The translations under genes and the position numbers were made by a program. Shown here piece after piece: positions 14,183 to 24,106 of a DNA stretch of 35,912 nt. The stretch spans positions 1 through 35,912 of the forward strand of contig OAPG01000031.1 of the NCBI GenBank assembly GCA_900208305.1, written 5' to 3'. Numbering within the stretch: position 1 is the stretch's first letter; every line of letters begins with the position of its first letter. The notes under the pieces were generated by a model that was given only the letters and a program-made list of their open reading frames with translations, was not told the DNA's origin and made no database searches. Source of the DNA: Melanopsichium pennsylvanicum. Lineage: Eukaryota > Basidiomycota > Ustilaginomycetes > Ustilaginales.

Positions 14183-14253
14183 TACTAGTATTCGGAATCG
14201 AACCGAAAATGTGAGAGTGGAAGTCCCAAGTTTTACCATTAAACTACACTAGC
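14183..14253 (-). tRNA. trnG: tRNA-Gly (UCC)
   Basis: Minus strand: acceptor GCTAGTG/TACTAGT, D arm GTTT-AATGGTA-AAAC, anticodon loop CTTCCAC (UCC), T arm TTCGG-TTCGATT-CCGAA. All stems fit. Confidence 0.93.
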
Positions 14254-14715
14254 TTTATAATCTAATTATTTCTTTATTTATAATTCAGACTCCGCTCATT
14301 TAAAGACTATATAATAATTTATATCCCTATATAAAATGCGCGCGCTACTATATTTATTACTGTTATAAAATCGAAAATAAAAACAAAAAAATAAGCGGCA
14401 CAAATGCATTTATATAAAAAGAATCTTATATATATATGTGGACTTTTTACCTATCCCCGTGCCGTTCCATTTTTATAGGCAGCGCTATGCGCCCGGCGCG
14501 GGGTTTTTGTATAATTCTAATTCTATCAATATTGTACATTAAAAATAGAATACAGTCCACGCCAATAAAATATTGAATTAATAGTCCGTATTATTAAAAA
14601 TAAGAGAAAATTGTAGTTAATAGGCGTTATAAAAATCTTCAATTGGATGTTTTTTTATTCTACAAAAAACGAAGGGGAAGCGGTTAATTATCGATATTAA
14701 GTTAATTAACTATAT
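14254..14715. other. trnG-rps3 spacer
   Basis: No gene seen. A GC cluster GCGCTATGCGCCCGGCGCGG lies at 14482-14501. The rest is AT-rich. Confidence 0.5.
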
Positions 14716-15534
14716 TTAAGATCGTTGACAGATCCAAACTTTTACAGTAAAAGCACCTAGTTCATTTTTAGTTGTAAATTTACTGTAATCAATAAAGGCT
14801 TGTGACAGTGTAATATTATTAGGAGAACGTTGGAAAGAACCAATTAGACAAGATTTAACAGTAATACGTGGAATTACTGTTTCAGTAACTAGTCGTCCTG
14901 AAACTTGTACTTTAATACCACTAATATGTGCTGGTAGATTCGTTTTATGTAGACTTGGATTAGTTAGAATAGCTTCTTGGAAATCCATGAAAGTATTACT
15001 TGGTGCATTGTAAGCAAGATATTGACTTAGAATATCGCTATTTAGATATGGATAATATAGTCGAGTAGCAATAACATTTACTTCTTTTTGATATAGTTGA
15101 GCAAGTGTAGTGCTTAGTTCTGCAAAGTTTTTTCGGAATGATCCGTCTGTAACTTCATTATTAGAGGAAATTTTACTGTTAGAAGCAGTATAATAAAAAA
15201 ATGGAATAGTAACTTTACTATTAGTATGACTAAAGTTCGGTTTACTGATAATAAAATAAGAAGTAGATACATTACTACTTACACCTAGCCGATTAGTATT
15301 TGTATTTTTTTTCTTTGTTGTATTATTTAGTGTACCAAAGTAAGCATTAATGATACAAATAGCACTATTATTTAGTGATGTATTTCCAGATAGAGTTGAA
15401 CCTAGTCCTGGAGATTGTTTACTAAATGAATGCGCTGGCGCCACTCCATAATTATTCATTTGCATTTGTGGTTGTTGTAGACGTCCACTACTTTTTAGGT
15501 AAACATTAGGAATTGTTGGCATAATAATATTCAT
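14716..15534 (-). CDS. rps3: Ribosomal protein S3 (mitochondrial, small subunit)
   Basis: 272 residues from ATG at 15534. The C-terminal half has the fungal Rps3 pattern: HISGIKVQVSGRL, then DYSKFTTKNELGAFTVKVWI close to the end. The N-terminal half is Asn/Ser/Thr-rich, usual for fungal mitochondrial Rps3. The frame could extend upstream to a GTG at 15555, but ATG at 15534 (MNIIMPTIPN) is the first ATG. A GC palindrome (TGCGCTGGCGCC, 15431-15442) lies in frame and encodes part of GVAPAHS, recalling the optional GC clusters of yeast VAR1. Another GC palindrome lies just upstream of the start (15548-15562). Confidence 0.9.
   Translation of the reverse strand: MNIIMPTIPNVYLKSSGRLQQPQMQMNNYGVAPAHSFSKQSPGLGSTLSGNTSLNNSAICIINAYFGTLNNTTKKKNTNTNRLGVSSNVSTSYFIISKPNFSHTNSKVTIPFFYYTASNSKISSNNEVTDGSFRKNFAELSTTLAQLYQKEVNVIATRLYYPYLNSDILSQYLAYNAPSNTFMDFQEAILTNPSLHKTNLPAHISGIKVQVSGRLVTETVIPRITVKSCLIGSFQRSPNNITLSQAFIDYSKFTTKNELGAFTVKVWICQRS
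15431..15446 (-). repeat. GC palindrome inside rps3
   Basis: GCGCCAGCGC core, the same as the family at 1209, 6965 and 13561. It adds a few codons (about V-A-P-A) without breaking the frame. Confidence 0.75.
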
Positions 15535-16011
15535 TTTTATTCTTAAAATGCGCACTAGGCGCGAGTAAAGAAATGCTATGTATAAAATGATTTTTCACTA
15601 GGGGAAAACGAGAATAGAATTAATATTATCACTTTATAAGCCCTACATTTTTCTTGCCGTTATAAAATTTCATTACAACTTTTAGTGGTACTATTTCTAT
15701 TCGATTTAGTAAAAAGAAAAAGGGGTACAATAACCAGAAAGGAGGAAGTATTTACTATTTTTAGTTCCCGTTATAATAAATTATAATCCTTTTTTGCGTC
15801 ACTAAAATCGTAGATTTTATTTTATATACTATTTTTGTGCTAATATAATATCGGATCTATTTTCTAAGGCGCGTCCCATAATACCCTTCAATTTGAATGG
15901 TACTTTTTATTCACCGTATATACTTTAACATCATCACTATTCTATAGTGTGTACTGTATTAACATCGTTTTCATTTATAGTATTAGATTATACTGTTAAA
16001 CTATGAAAATA
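15535..16011. other. rps3-trnN spacer
   Basis: No gene seen. It holds the hairpin CTAAAATCGTAGATTTTATTT near 15800 (shown only in part) and GC bits at 15548-15562 and 15868-15876. Confidence 0.5.
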
Positions 16012-16083
16012 AGGCACTAGAAAGAATCGAACTTTCGTTGAACGTATTAACAGTACGCCACATTACCACTATGTTATAGTACC
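16012..16083 (-). tRNA. trnN: tRNA-Asn (GUU)
   Basis: Minus strand: acceptor GGTACTA/TAGTGCC, D arm ACAT-AGTGGTA-ATGT, anticodon stem GCGTA/TACGT with loop CTGTTAA (GUU), T arm GAAAG-TTCGATT-CTTTC. A full cloverleaf. Confidence 0.94.
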
Positions 16084-16493
16084 GACTATTAAAATATTTA
16101 TACCGCTCCTACTATCCTATACAACTATAATAAATATAAGTAGAGTGCAAGGGTAAAATGAATTATTCATGGTTACCATCCATAAACTAAAAAGAATATC
16201 CCTGATAAGGTTTATCACTTATATATTTTATAAGTTCTTATTTTACTTTAGCTATCACCCACCGGAATATGTTTAAGTACGTAGTATTTACTAGCAATAA
16301 ATTTAGAATATTTACAGTAGCATCAACACTCTTTTATTAGGTTATTTTTCGTTTTTTTTATTAAGCTTTTTCATAAATTCTCGAAAATGAAAATCTTTTT
16401 ATCCCGTGCCTTAGAAAATATCGAGATATTTTAGTAGCAGCACAGATATAATATCTTATCTTCTTTACTATTTTATATAGGTGTTTATGATAG

Positions 16494-17260
16494 AGCCTCC
16501 GGCGGTATTACGATACATACCTCCACGACTAATAACTAGAGCTACCCACTTATAATAATGATCAAGAATACTATCCAGTGTTTTATGACTAGTACAAATT
16601 TGTATTATAGTATAAGTAGAATTTTATAGCCGGTATACATAAACCTTCTTACCAAATAGAACTTTGATCATCTCTCCTACTTTAGGACCCTTGATTAGAA
16701 GCGGACTATAATTAAAAAAGGATATATAGCTCGATAACTATTAGAAAGAGATCAATACTAATAGAATTTTCTTGTAGATGTTGTAGATTTTCTCATCTAC
16801 AATCCAAAGTGCAACACGACTAGGTTATTAGTTGAAATGTTAATTAGAAAATATTTAGTAGTTTTTACTTTACCTCGGACATGTTGATAAACTCGGTTTC
16901 CAATATGAACTGATTGACCAATATAAGCAGTAGGTTCGTCAAAAGTACCTAGACCATAACAACCAATAACACCTGTTTTTTTATAAATAGAACCGCAAAA
17001 AAAAAGAAAATATATGTAACATATTTACATTTACTATGTGGAATCGATAGATGAAGAGTCTTTTTATTGTTATCTTATCCATTTATTTACACAGAGCTAG
17101 TATATCTTACATAATTTTATCTGACGTCCTTCCAGTGAAAGTATTTGTTTAAGACTTTGTATTGTAACTGGTTTGTTTGTATTGTTCTTAAAGATTTCTT
17201 TTGCAATACAATCCCGTTGATACAGATCCTTAATAAACTCTTTAGATACTTCTTTTATTT
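16494..17260 (-). pseudogene. Fossil GIY-YIG endonuclease (family member c)
   Basis: Minus-strand fragments in several frames: KEFIKDLYQRDCIAKEIFKN near 17230-17170, GVIGCYGLGTFDEPTAYIGQ near 16965-16905 (GIY-YIG core), HIGNRVYQHVRGKVKTTKYF, a Glu block IVIELYILFFNYSPLL near 16725, and GGMYRNTAGGS near 16510. The order of blocks matches the genes at 11420-12453 and 32279-33378; the GG-x-x-R-x-TAGG piece is shared with 11420-12453. No host-gene fragment was found beside it. It is heavily decayed. Confidence 0.65.
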
Positions 17261-17342
17261 ACTATTACTTTTATACAGTACTGCACTATTGCTAGTTAGC
17301 ATAACCCGTTTTTTTCATTAAGTTGAATTATTTAATTACACA

Positions 17343-17432
17343 AGTACGGGCCGGTCCAGACTATTATATTAATTTATTATGGTCAACACTCGCTGATGAA
17401 CAGATGTTGAATACTCGTCCCCGCCGATAGGT
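17343..17432 (+). repeat. Partial copy of an rnl L2504 intron segment
   Basis: ACACTCGCTGATGAACAGAT and flanks resemble 20851-20942 (ACACTAGCTGGTGAACAAAT), inside the rnl L2504 intron, and the inverted copy at 31558-31655 upstream of atp9. The start, GTACGGGCCGGTCCA, is almost the same as a GC element at 1370-1384 in the cox1 intron. Confidence 0.6.
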
Positions 17433-17463
17433 AAATATTTTCTTTTTAAGGGTGCTTTCAATT

Positions 17464-17545
17464 ATAACAGGAAAGATAAAGATTCGAACTTTATAGTAAA
17501 TTACTAAATTTACAGTATACCGCAATGTTATATAATAGATAGGGG
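17464..17545 (-). pseudogene. tRNA-like relic
   Basis: Minus strand shows a T arm (TAAAG-TTCGAAT-CTTTA), a D-arm-like ACATTGCGGTATACTGT and a stem GTAAA/TTTAC with an 8-nt loop. The 3' strand TCTTTCC has no partner at the 5' end, and the variable loop is almost absent. It cannot fold as a complete tRNA and is best taken as a relic. The identity is not clear. Confidence 0.4.
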
Positions 17546-17657
17546 ATAATAATATTGACCCACTAACCAGTATTATAGTTGAAGTTGAAAAGAAATGGAA
17601 CAATAATAAGTTGAAGGAGTATATTAAGTAAAAATACTACTTTAAACATGTGTAATT

Positions 17658-17731
17658 TCAGACTGGAAAGACTTGAACTTTCGACTATCACTCCCAAAGT
17701 GATCGCCCTGAACCATTAGGCCATCAATCTG
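17658..17731 (-). tRNA. trnP: tRNA-Pro (UGG)
   Basis: Minus strand: acceptor CAGATTG/CAGTCTG, anticodon stem ATCAC/GTGAT with loop TTTGGGA (UGG), T arm GAAAG-TTCAAGT-CTTTC. Stems are convincing. Confidence 0.92.
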
Positions 17732-18144
17732 TTAAAGCTAGCTTTAAGATTGCAGCATATATATATTACTAACAATCAGTATAAATATTGCCTATCCTAT
17801 TTTGCGCTTGCGCGCGGATATTTTCATTTTCTAGGGCACCGAAGGCTATAAAAATGGCATACTAAAATGGGTATAGAAAATCGAATAATTTATTATAAAA
17901 AGAAATTCAATTCTTTTCTTTTTTAGGATAGTGGTACTAAATTTTACATTACATAAATTTATAAGCCCACAGTAATTACATTTTATTAATCGGCTGTTCC
18001 CCTCCGGGGAACCGGGAATAGTAGACAATGTTTTACGATTAAGTAAATCAATAAATTAGTAGTACTAAACTGAATATATTACTATACTTACATTTGTACC
18101 CTATACGTATTTGATGCACATAACTTTATAGAATATAATATAGT
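17732..18144. other. trnP-rnl spacer with GC elements
   Basis: No gene seen. GC palindromes lie at 17802-17819 (TTGCGCTTGCGCGCGGAT, also at 29479-29496) and 17991-18019 (inverted copy of the 29-nt element at 748-776). The mature 3' end of rnl probably falls near the right end of this stretch. Confidence 0.5.
17991..18019 (-). repeat. 29-nt GC element, copy 2
   Basis: Exact reverse complement of 748-776, ending ...CCGGGAAT on the plus strand. This copy is intergenic, so the element is not tied to endonuclease genes. Confidence 0.85.
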
Positions 18145-18408
18145 TTTTAAGCTAAGTTATATAAGATATGTGATAAAATACGAAGAAGTAGTCTACTTCT
18201 TATTTCTTGTAATCTAATAAGGTGTGCTTCGTGCTTAAGATGCTTTCAGCGCTTATCTGTCATGATTGTGGCTACCCTACGGTGCCATATCTAAAAATAG
18301 ACTTAACAATAGGTACACCATGGAATCATCCCCAGCGGTCCTTTCGTACTAACCGGAGGTCCTTAATCGATTACTTTTTCCTTCAGAAGATAGGGACCAT
18401 ACTGACTC

Positions 18409-19899
18409 CTAATACATAAATATACTAATTTGCTTATTTATGGTATGGCCTATTTAATGTTATTGTAATATAGTTATATATTACTTCTAATTATTTCTAA
18501 TTAGTTCGGACTATATCTTATCTTAATATCCTTCTTAAGATGGAAACACATAGTCTCTGAGGATCCTACTAATTTAATCTAGATTAAATATTGGTTTCCT
18601 GCTGATTGCCTAATTTCTTAGATTCTTACTGAATATTATCTAGTACTAAGAACTTTAAAGGTGTTCCAGCATACAGTTTCCTTACGACGCGAGTCTTATC
18701 TTCTGTTTTTGTTTTATTTATTTATTTATTTAACAGCGGTAGGGGACATAATTTATACACCTATTTAAGTTTATGGTTACAGAATAGTTTCCCTTGATAA
18801 ACTTGATTATATTTTCGTACTCGTTTTAGGTGAGTACGACTGATGCTATATTTCATTTCACAATCTTTTACAGTGTTTTCATAACTAATAAGCTCTTTAG
18901 TATTTGCGTTATAAACCCAAATACCTCGAGATCGATTATTTGAAACTTCTAGTTCTGTATTTACATTTACAGAATTTAGAATTAGATTACTAGTTAGAGG
19001 TTCAGCTGAAAAGTAGAATTTGTGTTGTGATGTAACCCAAACCATTTGATTATCAAAATGCCCTTTCAGAGTATCATACTGAATAGTATAATGTGAGTTA
19101 TCCATACTAGTAATTCCAATTCGACTGGTTTCTTTAAGTCCAAATAGAACTTTTTCAGTATTAGGAATAATAGCTTTATTTTTATCAATTTCATATTGAT
19201 AAAACATAGTACTAATTTTCATTCGATCTTCTTCAGACTTCATAGTTCCACTATTACTTGATACCATAAGACTACGATTTAGTGTAGGATTTAGCATCAT
19301 CCAGAGTTGTTCCCAACCTTGAATAGTTGCTTTATCTAGTTTACTACTAATATTATATTGAGGGATTAGTAGTGTAAAATTATCAATTCCATAAGTAAAA
19401 AATAGCTGATGCTAGATCTTTACTTACTTTACTACTATTACCTTCTAGACTAGCCTTAACACGTCCTGGCATAAAGTACTCTGTTCGTCGACCCTTATTA
19501 GTAAAGAATCGTAGAGCAGAACCAACGTAAAACATACCAGTAGTTTTACACCAAAGTACGTAAACACCACCTTTATTAGCAAGTTCTTGTTGAGCTTTAG
19601 CTTTATCTGTATTAAGATTATAAACCTTAATATCAGGGTGTAGTGAATAACGTTCTTGGATATTCTTAATTCGTTGAATTAGAGATGTAAAAAGAATAGG
19701 ATATTTAGCAATAGTTGTAATTGGAATAAAGAAGTCTGACGAATTAAAATAAATTCGTTTCATAATTTTAATAAGTGCTGTTGTCATGATGTGAATTGAA
19801 ATTAAAAGAGATGTATCCTAATTACTATGCTTGCTGTTAAATAATAATTTGAATTAACCTAGTGCATAAGTTGGGAAATAAATTAATTAATTAAATTTC
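18409..19899 (-). mobile_element. rnl group I intron at about E. coli 2596
   Basis: Exon ends ACGACGT and resumes GAGTCAGTATGGTCC; the intron ends in G. GATAAGATATAGTCCGAACT (minus, 18520-18501) is the P7/S element. It interrupts the helix leading to the sarcin-ricin region, close to the well-known L2593 site but three bases further on by the exon count. It holds a frameshifted GIY-YIG gene. Confidence 0.85.
18761..19787 (-). pseudogene. Intronic GIY-YIG endonuclease with a single frameshift in a T6 run
   Basis: From ATG at 19787: GGVYVLWCKTTGMFYVGSAL is the GIY-YIG core, followed by RFFTNKGRRTEYFMPG. At 19397-19402 a run of six T (minus) shifts the frame and it ends WN-stop. With one T fewer it would continue FTYGIDNFTLLIIPQYN, then GWEQLWMMLNPTLNR (catalytic Glu) and on through the open frame 19300-18761 with a C-terminal GIWVYNANTKELISYENT (NUMOD-like). 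The rest is intact over about 340 codons. Explanations are a recent null mutation, a sequencing error in the homopolymer, or slippage during expression. Confidence 0.8.
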
Positions 19900-19991
19900 A
19901 CGTCGTATTGAACCCAACTCGCGTACCTCTTTAATCAGCGAACAGCTGAACCCTTCCAAGCTACTACACCTGGAGGATGAGATGAGTCGAC

Positions 19992-21160
19992 CATTTTCCT
20001 CTTCATCATTATTAGAATAAAATGGAGATCTAATATAAGGGGAAATAGCAAATCTTATTTGCCCCCGATGAAAAGTGTAAGTTGTTTATACTTACGCCAT
20101 TAGTCACCTAATGGATTAGACTATATCATCAATTATACTACAGTTTACGTGGTAGTTTATATTGCATAGTTGAAATAAGATGTGGCTTAATAAGATCATG
20201 TAGCTTATTAGCATCACTTGTTGTAAATTGAACCACAAATTTATTCTTATGCTTTACTACTTTACTCTTAAACCCAAATTTTAGGTTTAGTTCTTCGCTA
20301 ATCATTTTATTTTCATCTTGACTATATCCTTGAGTATGTAGAGTTAGTACACGACCTTCTCGATGAAGACTTCCATCCCCCATTACCCAGTATGCTAGAC
20401 CAACTTCATTTAGGTGATTAAGAATAATACCAGGATTGATAGTTTTCTTAGTAACACCACCGTTAGATGAAATATTATAGAATAGATCCCAAATAATAGA
20501 GAAAGATGTGTGACTAAATGTCTTAAACCAATAACTCTTCACTTCACCTTGTTTAGGTCCATGAATATGTTTTCGAATTCCTGGTTCAGTCATAAAGCAA
20601 TATTCTTTACACTCTTGGAATAGATGGAATAGAAACTCTTTTTGATCAGCTCCTTGTTCAAACTTAACTAGAGCTTCGTGACTTACACGATACATAGTTG
20701 CATCGCTTAGTACCATACCTAGAATAAGTTGAAACAGTTTAGAGTCGATCATAGGGAGACTTTTCTTCCAATCTTGCCAATATTTAGAATTAAAATGGTA
20801 ACCATTTCGAGTATTAGTAATCTTCTTCATTATTTTAGATTGCATGAGAAGTACGCCAGTATGCCACTAATTTATATAATTAAGGTAAACACTAGCTGGT
20901 GAACAAATACTGGATATCTCGAAGATGTTTCCAGTTCCTATACTAATGCAAAATAAAATAAGGTATAATTGTCGGGCGCTCGTGGAAGGATTATTGTTGG
21001 TATTACTCACCTTCTAGTCGTTGAACCTTTCTATTACAATTTAGTTAGTAAACTAAAATACCTTAATAGACTTGGCTGCGGATTGTCTTACTATTGAGTT
21101 AAGATAATAAGAGTTTCCCGCAATTCACCCGATTTAACCTCGACTATGACTCTTTATTTA
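19992..21160 (-). mobile_element. rnl group I intron L2504
   Basis: Exon ends CCTCGAT and resumes GTCGACTCATC, E. coli U2504/G2505. It ends in G. The core (GAGTAATACCAACAATAATCC, in part, and GAGCGCCCGAC) lies at 20975-21135 on the minus strand, before the ORF, and the 3' core GATATAGTCTAATCC lies after it near 20115-20129. It encodes an intact endonuclease of the I-SceI type. Confidence 0.9.
20138..20845 (-). CDS. Intronic LAGLIDADG endonuclease, I-SceI-like, intact
   Basis: 235 residues, about the size of I-SceI. Two motifs are FQLILGMVLSDATMYRV (about 40-56) and LAYWVMGDGSLHREG (about 150-165), each with an Asp in the catalytic place. The C-terminus IKPHLISTMQYKLPRKL matches the family ending (IKPYLIP-M-YKLP). 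It likely cuts intronless rnl in domain V and promotes intron spread. No TGA or GC palindrome interrupts it, so the gene looks active. The start MQSKIMKK is the first ATG in the frame. Confidence 0.88.
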   Translation of the reverse strand: MQSKIMKKITNTRNGYHFNSKYWQDWKKSLPMIDSKLFQLILGMVLSDATMYRVSHEALVKFEQGADQKEFLFHLFQECKEYCFMTEPGIRKHIHGPKQGEVKSYWFKTFSHTSFSIIWDLFYNISSNGGVTKKTINPGIILNHLNEVGLAYWVMGDGSLHREGRVLTLHTQGYSQDENKMISEELNLKFGFKSKVVKHKNKFVVQFTTSDANKLHDLIKPHLISTMQYKLPRKL

Positions 21161-21375
21161 ATCGAGGTGTCAAACCGTTTGGACAATATGAACTCTCGCA
21201 AACGATAAACCTGTTCATTATTTTATTACGAATAGCACATTTAATACTATTTTTCTACATATCACTATGTAGTTTAGACTATGTCATCATTTAACCACTA
21301 ATACAAGACTAACTCTGTTGAAATCAGAGCAAGGTCCTAAAATAAAATAAATAAAGGGGGATGCTAATCAATAGA

Positions 21376-22115
21376 TTATCGCATCCGAAATTTATGTTTC
21401 ATACTATCATAGATGTATTCACCAGTAATTTCAATAAATCGTTTATATTGATTAGCAGGAATATTAATAACAGGTTTTGATTTATTTACACCCATCCAAG
21501 CATTAAACTTGTACCGTGAATTTAGAATTTCACAAAGTTTATTTACTTAAAAATGGCTGAAACCCTGTGTATGAAATTGGAGACCATGTGAATGGCTACC
21601 ATTCATTCCACCATCATCCATGAACCAACAAGCTAGTGTATGAGGGCTAATGTTTTCATATACTTTGTCATTAAGCACCGCGCGAAGCGCACCATCCTGT
21701 AGGAACAGCGGGCTTCGCCCACACCTAGATAATCTAGATCAGGATGTACAATAGTTTGAAAGCACCATGTAATATTTTCCTGCGAAGCCGCCACTAGTGT
21801 TAATACGTTTTTGTTCACGTGGTGGCGTAATAACATAAGATTTGAACTGTTCATAAACATCATGTGCAGATTCCTTACTAGCCCATTCAAACTTCATAAG
21901 ATGTCCATTCCCGCTTTTGGCCCGTTCAATTCGAGTTAAAAAAAGCAAAGCTTTTTTTTTACTCCTAGGAGATGTCCAATAGCACTATCTTTTTGAGATT
22001 CAGATAGTCCAGTTAGCGTTTATTTATATTCTTTAAAATAATTTGAATTAGGGCTAAGTGTTTTCCCTTGTTTAGCTAGTTCCTCTTTAATAGAAATTAG
22101 CATTTCTCGTGTCAT
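21376..22115 (-). pseudogene. Decayed I-SceI-like endonuclease gene with palindromic inserts
   Basis: From ATG at 22115: MTREMLISIKEELAKQGKTL, SESQKDSAIGHLLG, HLMKFEWASKESAHDVYEQF, NITWCFQTIVHPDLDYLGV, LACWFMDDGGMNGSHSHG, and KFRMR before TAA at 21378-21376. This block order follows I-SceI. It is broken by TAA near 22019, by the AT palindrome at 21938-21960 just after the first motif region, by a GC palindrome near 21709-21721 (GGGCGAAGCCC), by GGTGCGCTTCGCGCGGT at 21677-21694 and by further stops near 21547. The palindromes are of the same families that break the cox1 intron ORF. Confidence 0.8.
21677..21694 (-). repeat. GC palindrome, GGTGCGCTTCGCGCGGT family, copy 2
   Basis: Inside the L2449 pseudogene with flanks GATGGT and GTGCTT, very like the flanks of the cox1 copy (GAAGGT and GTGCTT). 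Confidence 0.8.
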
Positions 22116-24106
22116 TTTATTATTCTGCGCTGGCGCATCATATTTTTAATTTTATTTCTCGTAGTCGGTATTAGTACTGTAAAATGTCGGGCGCTCGTGT
22201 CCGGGTTATTGTTAGTGCAACTCACCGATTAGTCGTTGAACTTTCTTAAATCACTATCTAGTTTATTGATAGATATACACTGACTTAAGCTTAGCTGCAA
22301 ATTGTCTTATCTAAAAATAAGATGTCCATGCAATTCACCCGATTTTTGTATCTACTTACTTTTATGTTATAGCAATTATAAATTTACAATGTAGATCTAC
22401 TAGCCATTTCAATAATTAACATAAATAATAAATAGATAGGGACAACAGTTTATCCCTAGCGTAACTTTTATTTCTTGAGCGATGACCATTCCATTATGAA
22501 TCACCGGATCACTATATCCTACTTGCGTATCTGATTGACTTATCAGTCTTTCAGTCAAGCATGCTTATACTATTACGCTTTAGTAAACTTTACATAGTTC
22601 ATTGGTTTCTGACCAATATATGCATACCTTTGAAGGCCTCTGATACTTTATTAGAGGCTACCGTCCCAGTCAAACTGACCACCTGATATTTTTCCAGTAA
22701 TAATTTTACTGTATTCTATAGGACAAAATTTTCTATGATTTAGAATAAAATTCTAAAAACGTGTCCCTATAAACTCATAGAAGGACTATATAAAATAGAT
22801 AGAAAACTATCTAAAGTCCTTATAAATAGAAATCTATTTATAGTCATAGAATAACTCTATGAATATTCATATTGAGAAAAAATAGGAATAATTTCTATTA
22901 AATTATTATAGAAAAATTTATAGTATAGTATATAATTATATATAGAATAAGCTACTAATATTACTTACAGGTAAGTTTTTTCTTTAGACTAGTCAAGGTA
23001 TTTCACTAATGTAGAAAAATATCTACTCCCTTGTATACTACACCTAGCTATAGAAGAAACAATATCAAGTTACAGTAAAGCTGCATAGGGTCTTCCCGTC
23101 TAACTGAAGGTAAACCGCATCTGCACGGCTAATTCAATTTCACTGAGATGCTTGTGGAGACAGCAGGGCCACGTTACCTCATTCATGCAGGACCACATTT
23201 AATGGCCAAGGAATTTCGCTACTTTCAGATCCTTATAGTTAAGACCGCCATTCACCATGGCATCAGTTAGTGACTCTATTTATAAATAGATCACCTTCTT
23301 TACACGACATGGCATTGGGCAGAGTTCACAACTTATACAAGTACTATTCGTCTTAGCAAGTTGCTGTGTTTTTGGTAAACAGTCGCAGCCCTCGATTTTG
23401 TGACACTCAGAATTAGAATATAATTATTTATTCTGGTTACCCTTATCGTCTAACTTACGGGCACAATTTGCCGAGTTCCTTCACAAGCATTATCTCTACG
23501 CCTTAGTATTCTCTACCTACGAACCTGTGTCGGTTTAGGGTACGGATTCACTATATATATAGTGACACCTATTTTTCTTGACCTAACCATTCGTCCTTAT
23601 TAAATCTTTTTTCTCTCAATTTTATAGGCGCTACTCTGTAAATTGAAAACAGATGAATGATTATTATATATAGATAATTCAGTGTAATTCTAATAGTTCT
23701 CATCAGATATAGACGTTCGCCTATAGTCCTTAGAGTCCGCATAACTCATGGCAGATTAACTTCTCCATGAAACCCTCTCGTATTCGGCGAGGAGTGTTTT
23801 AACTCCTTTCTACGTTACTCATGTCAGCATTTTCTCTTCAGTACTGTCCTAAAAAGGATACATTTTTATTCAATCAGATACTGAGTGTTCTGCTACCCTT
23901 ATTTATAATTAATAAATTGAATTATTATAAATAGTCACGGTGTAGGTATATTGTCTAAGACCCGTTCATTTTCGACGCTTCTCTCCTCAAATTAGACCAC
24001 TGAGTTGTTACACTATCATTAAAAGATGGCTCAAATTGTTCTATAATTTTCATTACAGTTTAGACTATACCTTCAACTCTATATTTACCTTAGATCTTGC
24101 TTACAA

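Larger units (their letters stand above)
21216..22451 (-). mobile_element. rnl group I intron L2449
   Basis: Exon ends CTAGGGAT and resumes AACAGGTTTATCG, E. coli U2449/A2450. The 5' core at 22341-22188 (GGTGAATTGCATGGACATC to GAGCGCCCGAC) is almost the same as the atp9 intron core at 31821-31966. GATGACATAGTCTAAAC near 21290-21274 is the 3' element. It holds an I-SceI-like pseudogene. Confidence 0.9.

Noticed and set aside
17464..17545. A twelfth functional tRNA
   Set aside because: No acceptor stem partner and an abnormal anticodon loop; listed as a relic only.
18222..18419. Plus-strand ORF at the rnl 3' end
   Set aside because: Lies over conserved rRNA sequence, including the sarcin-ricin loop.
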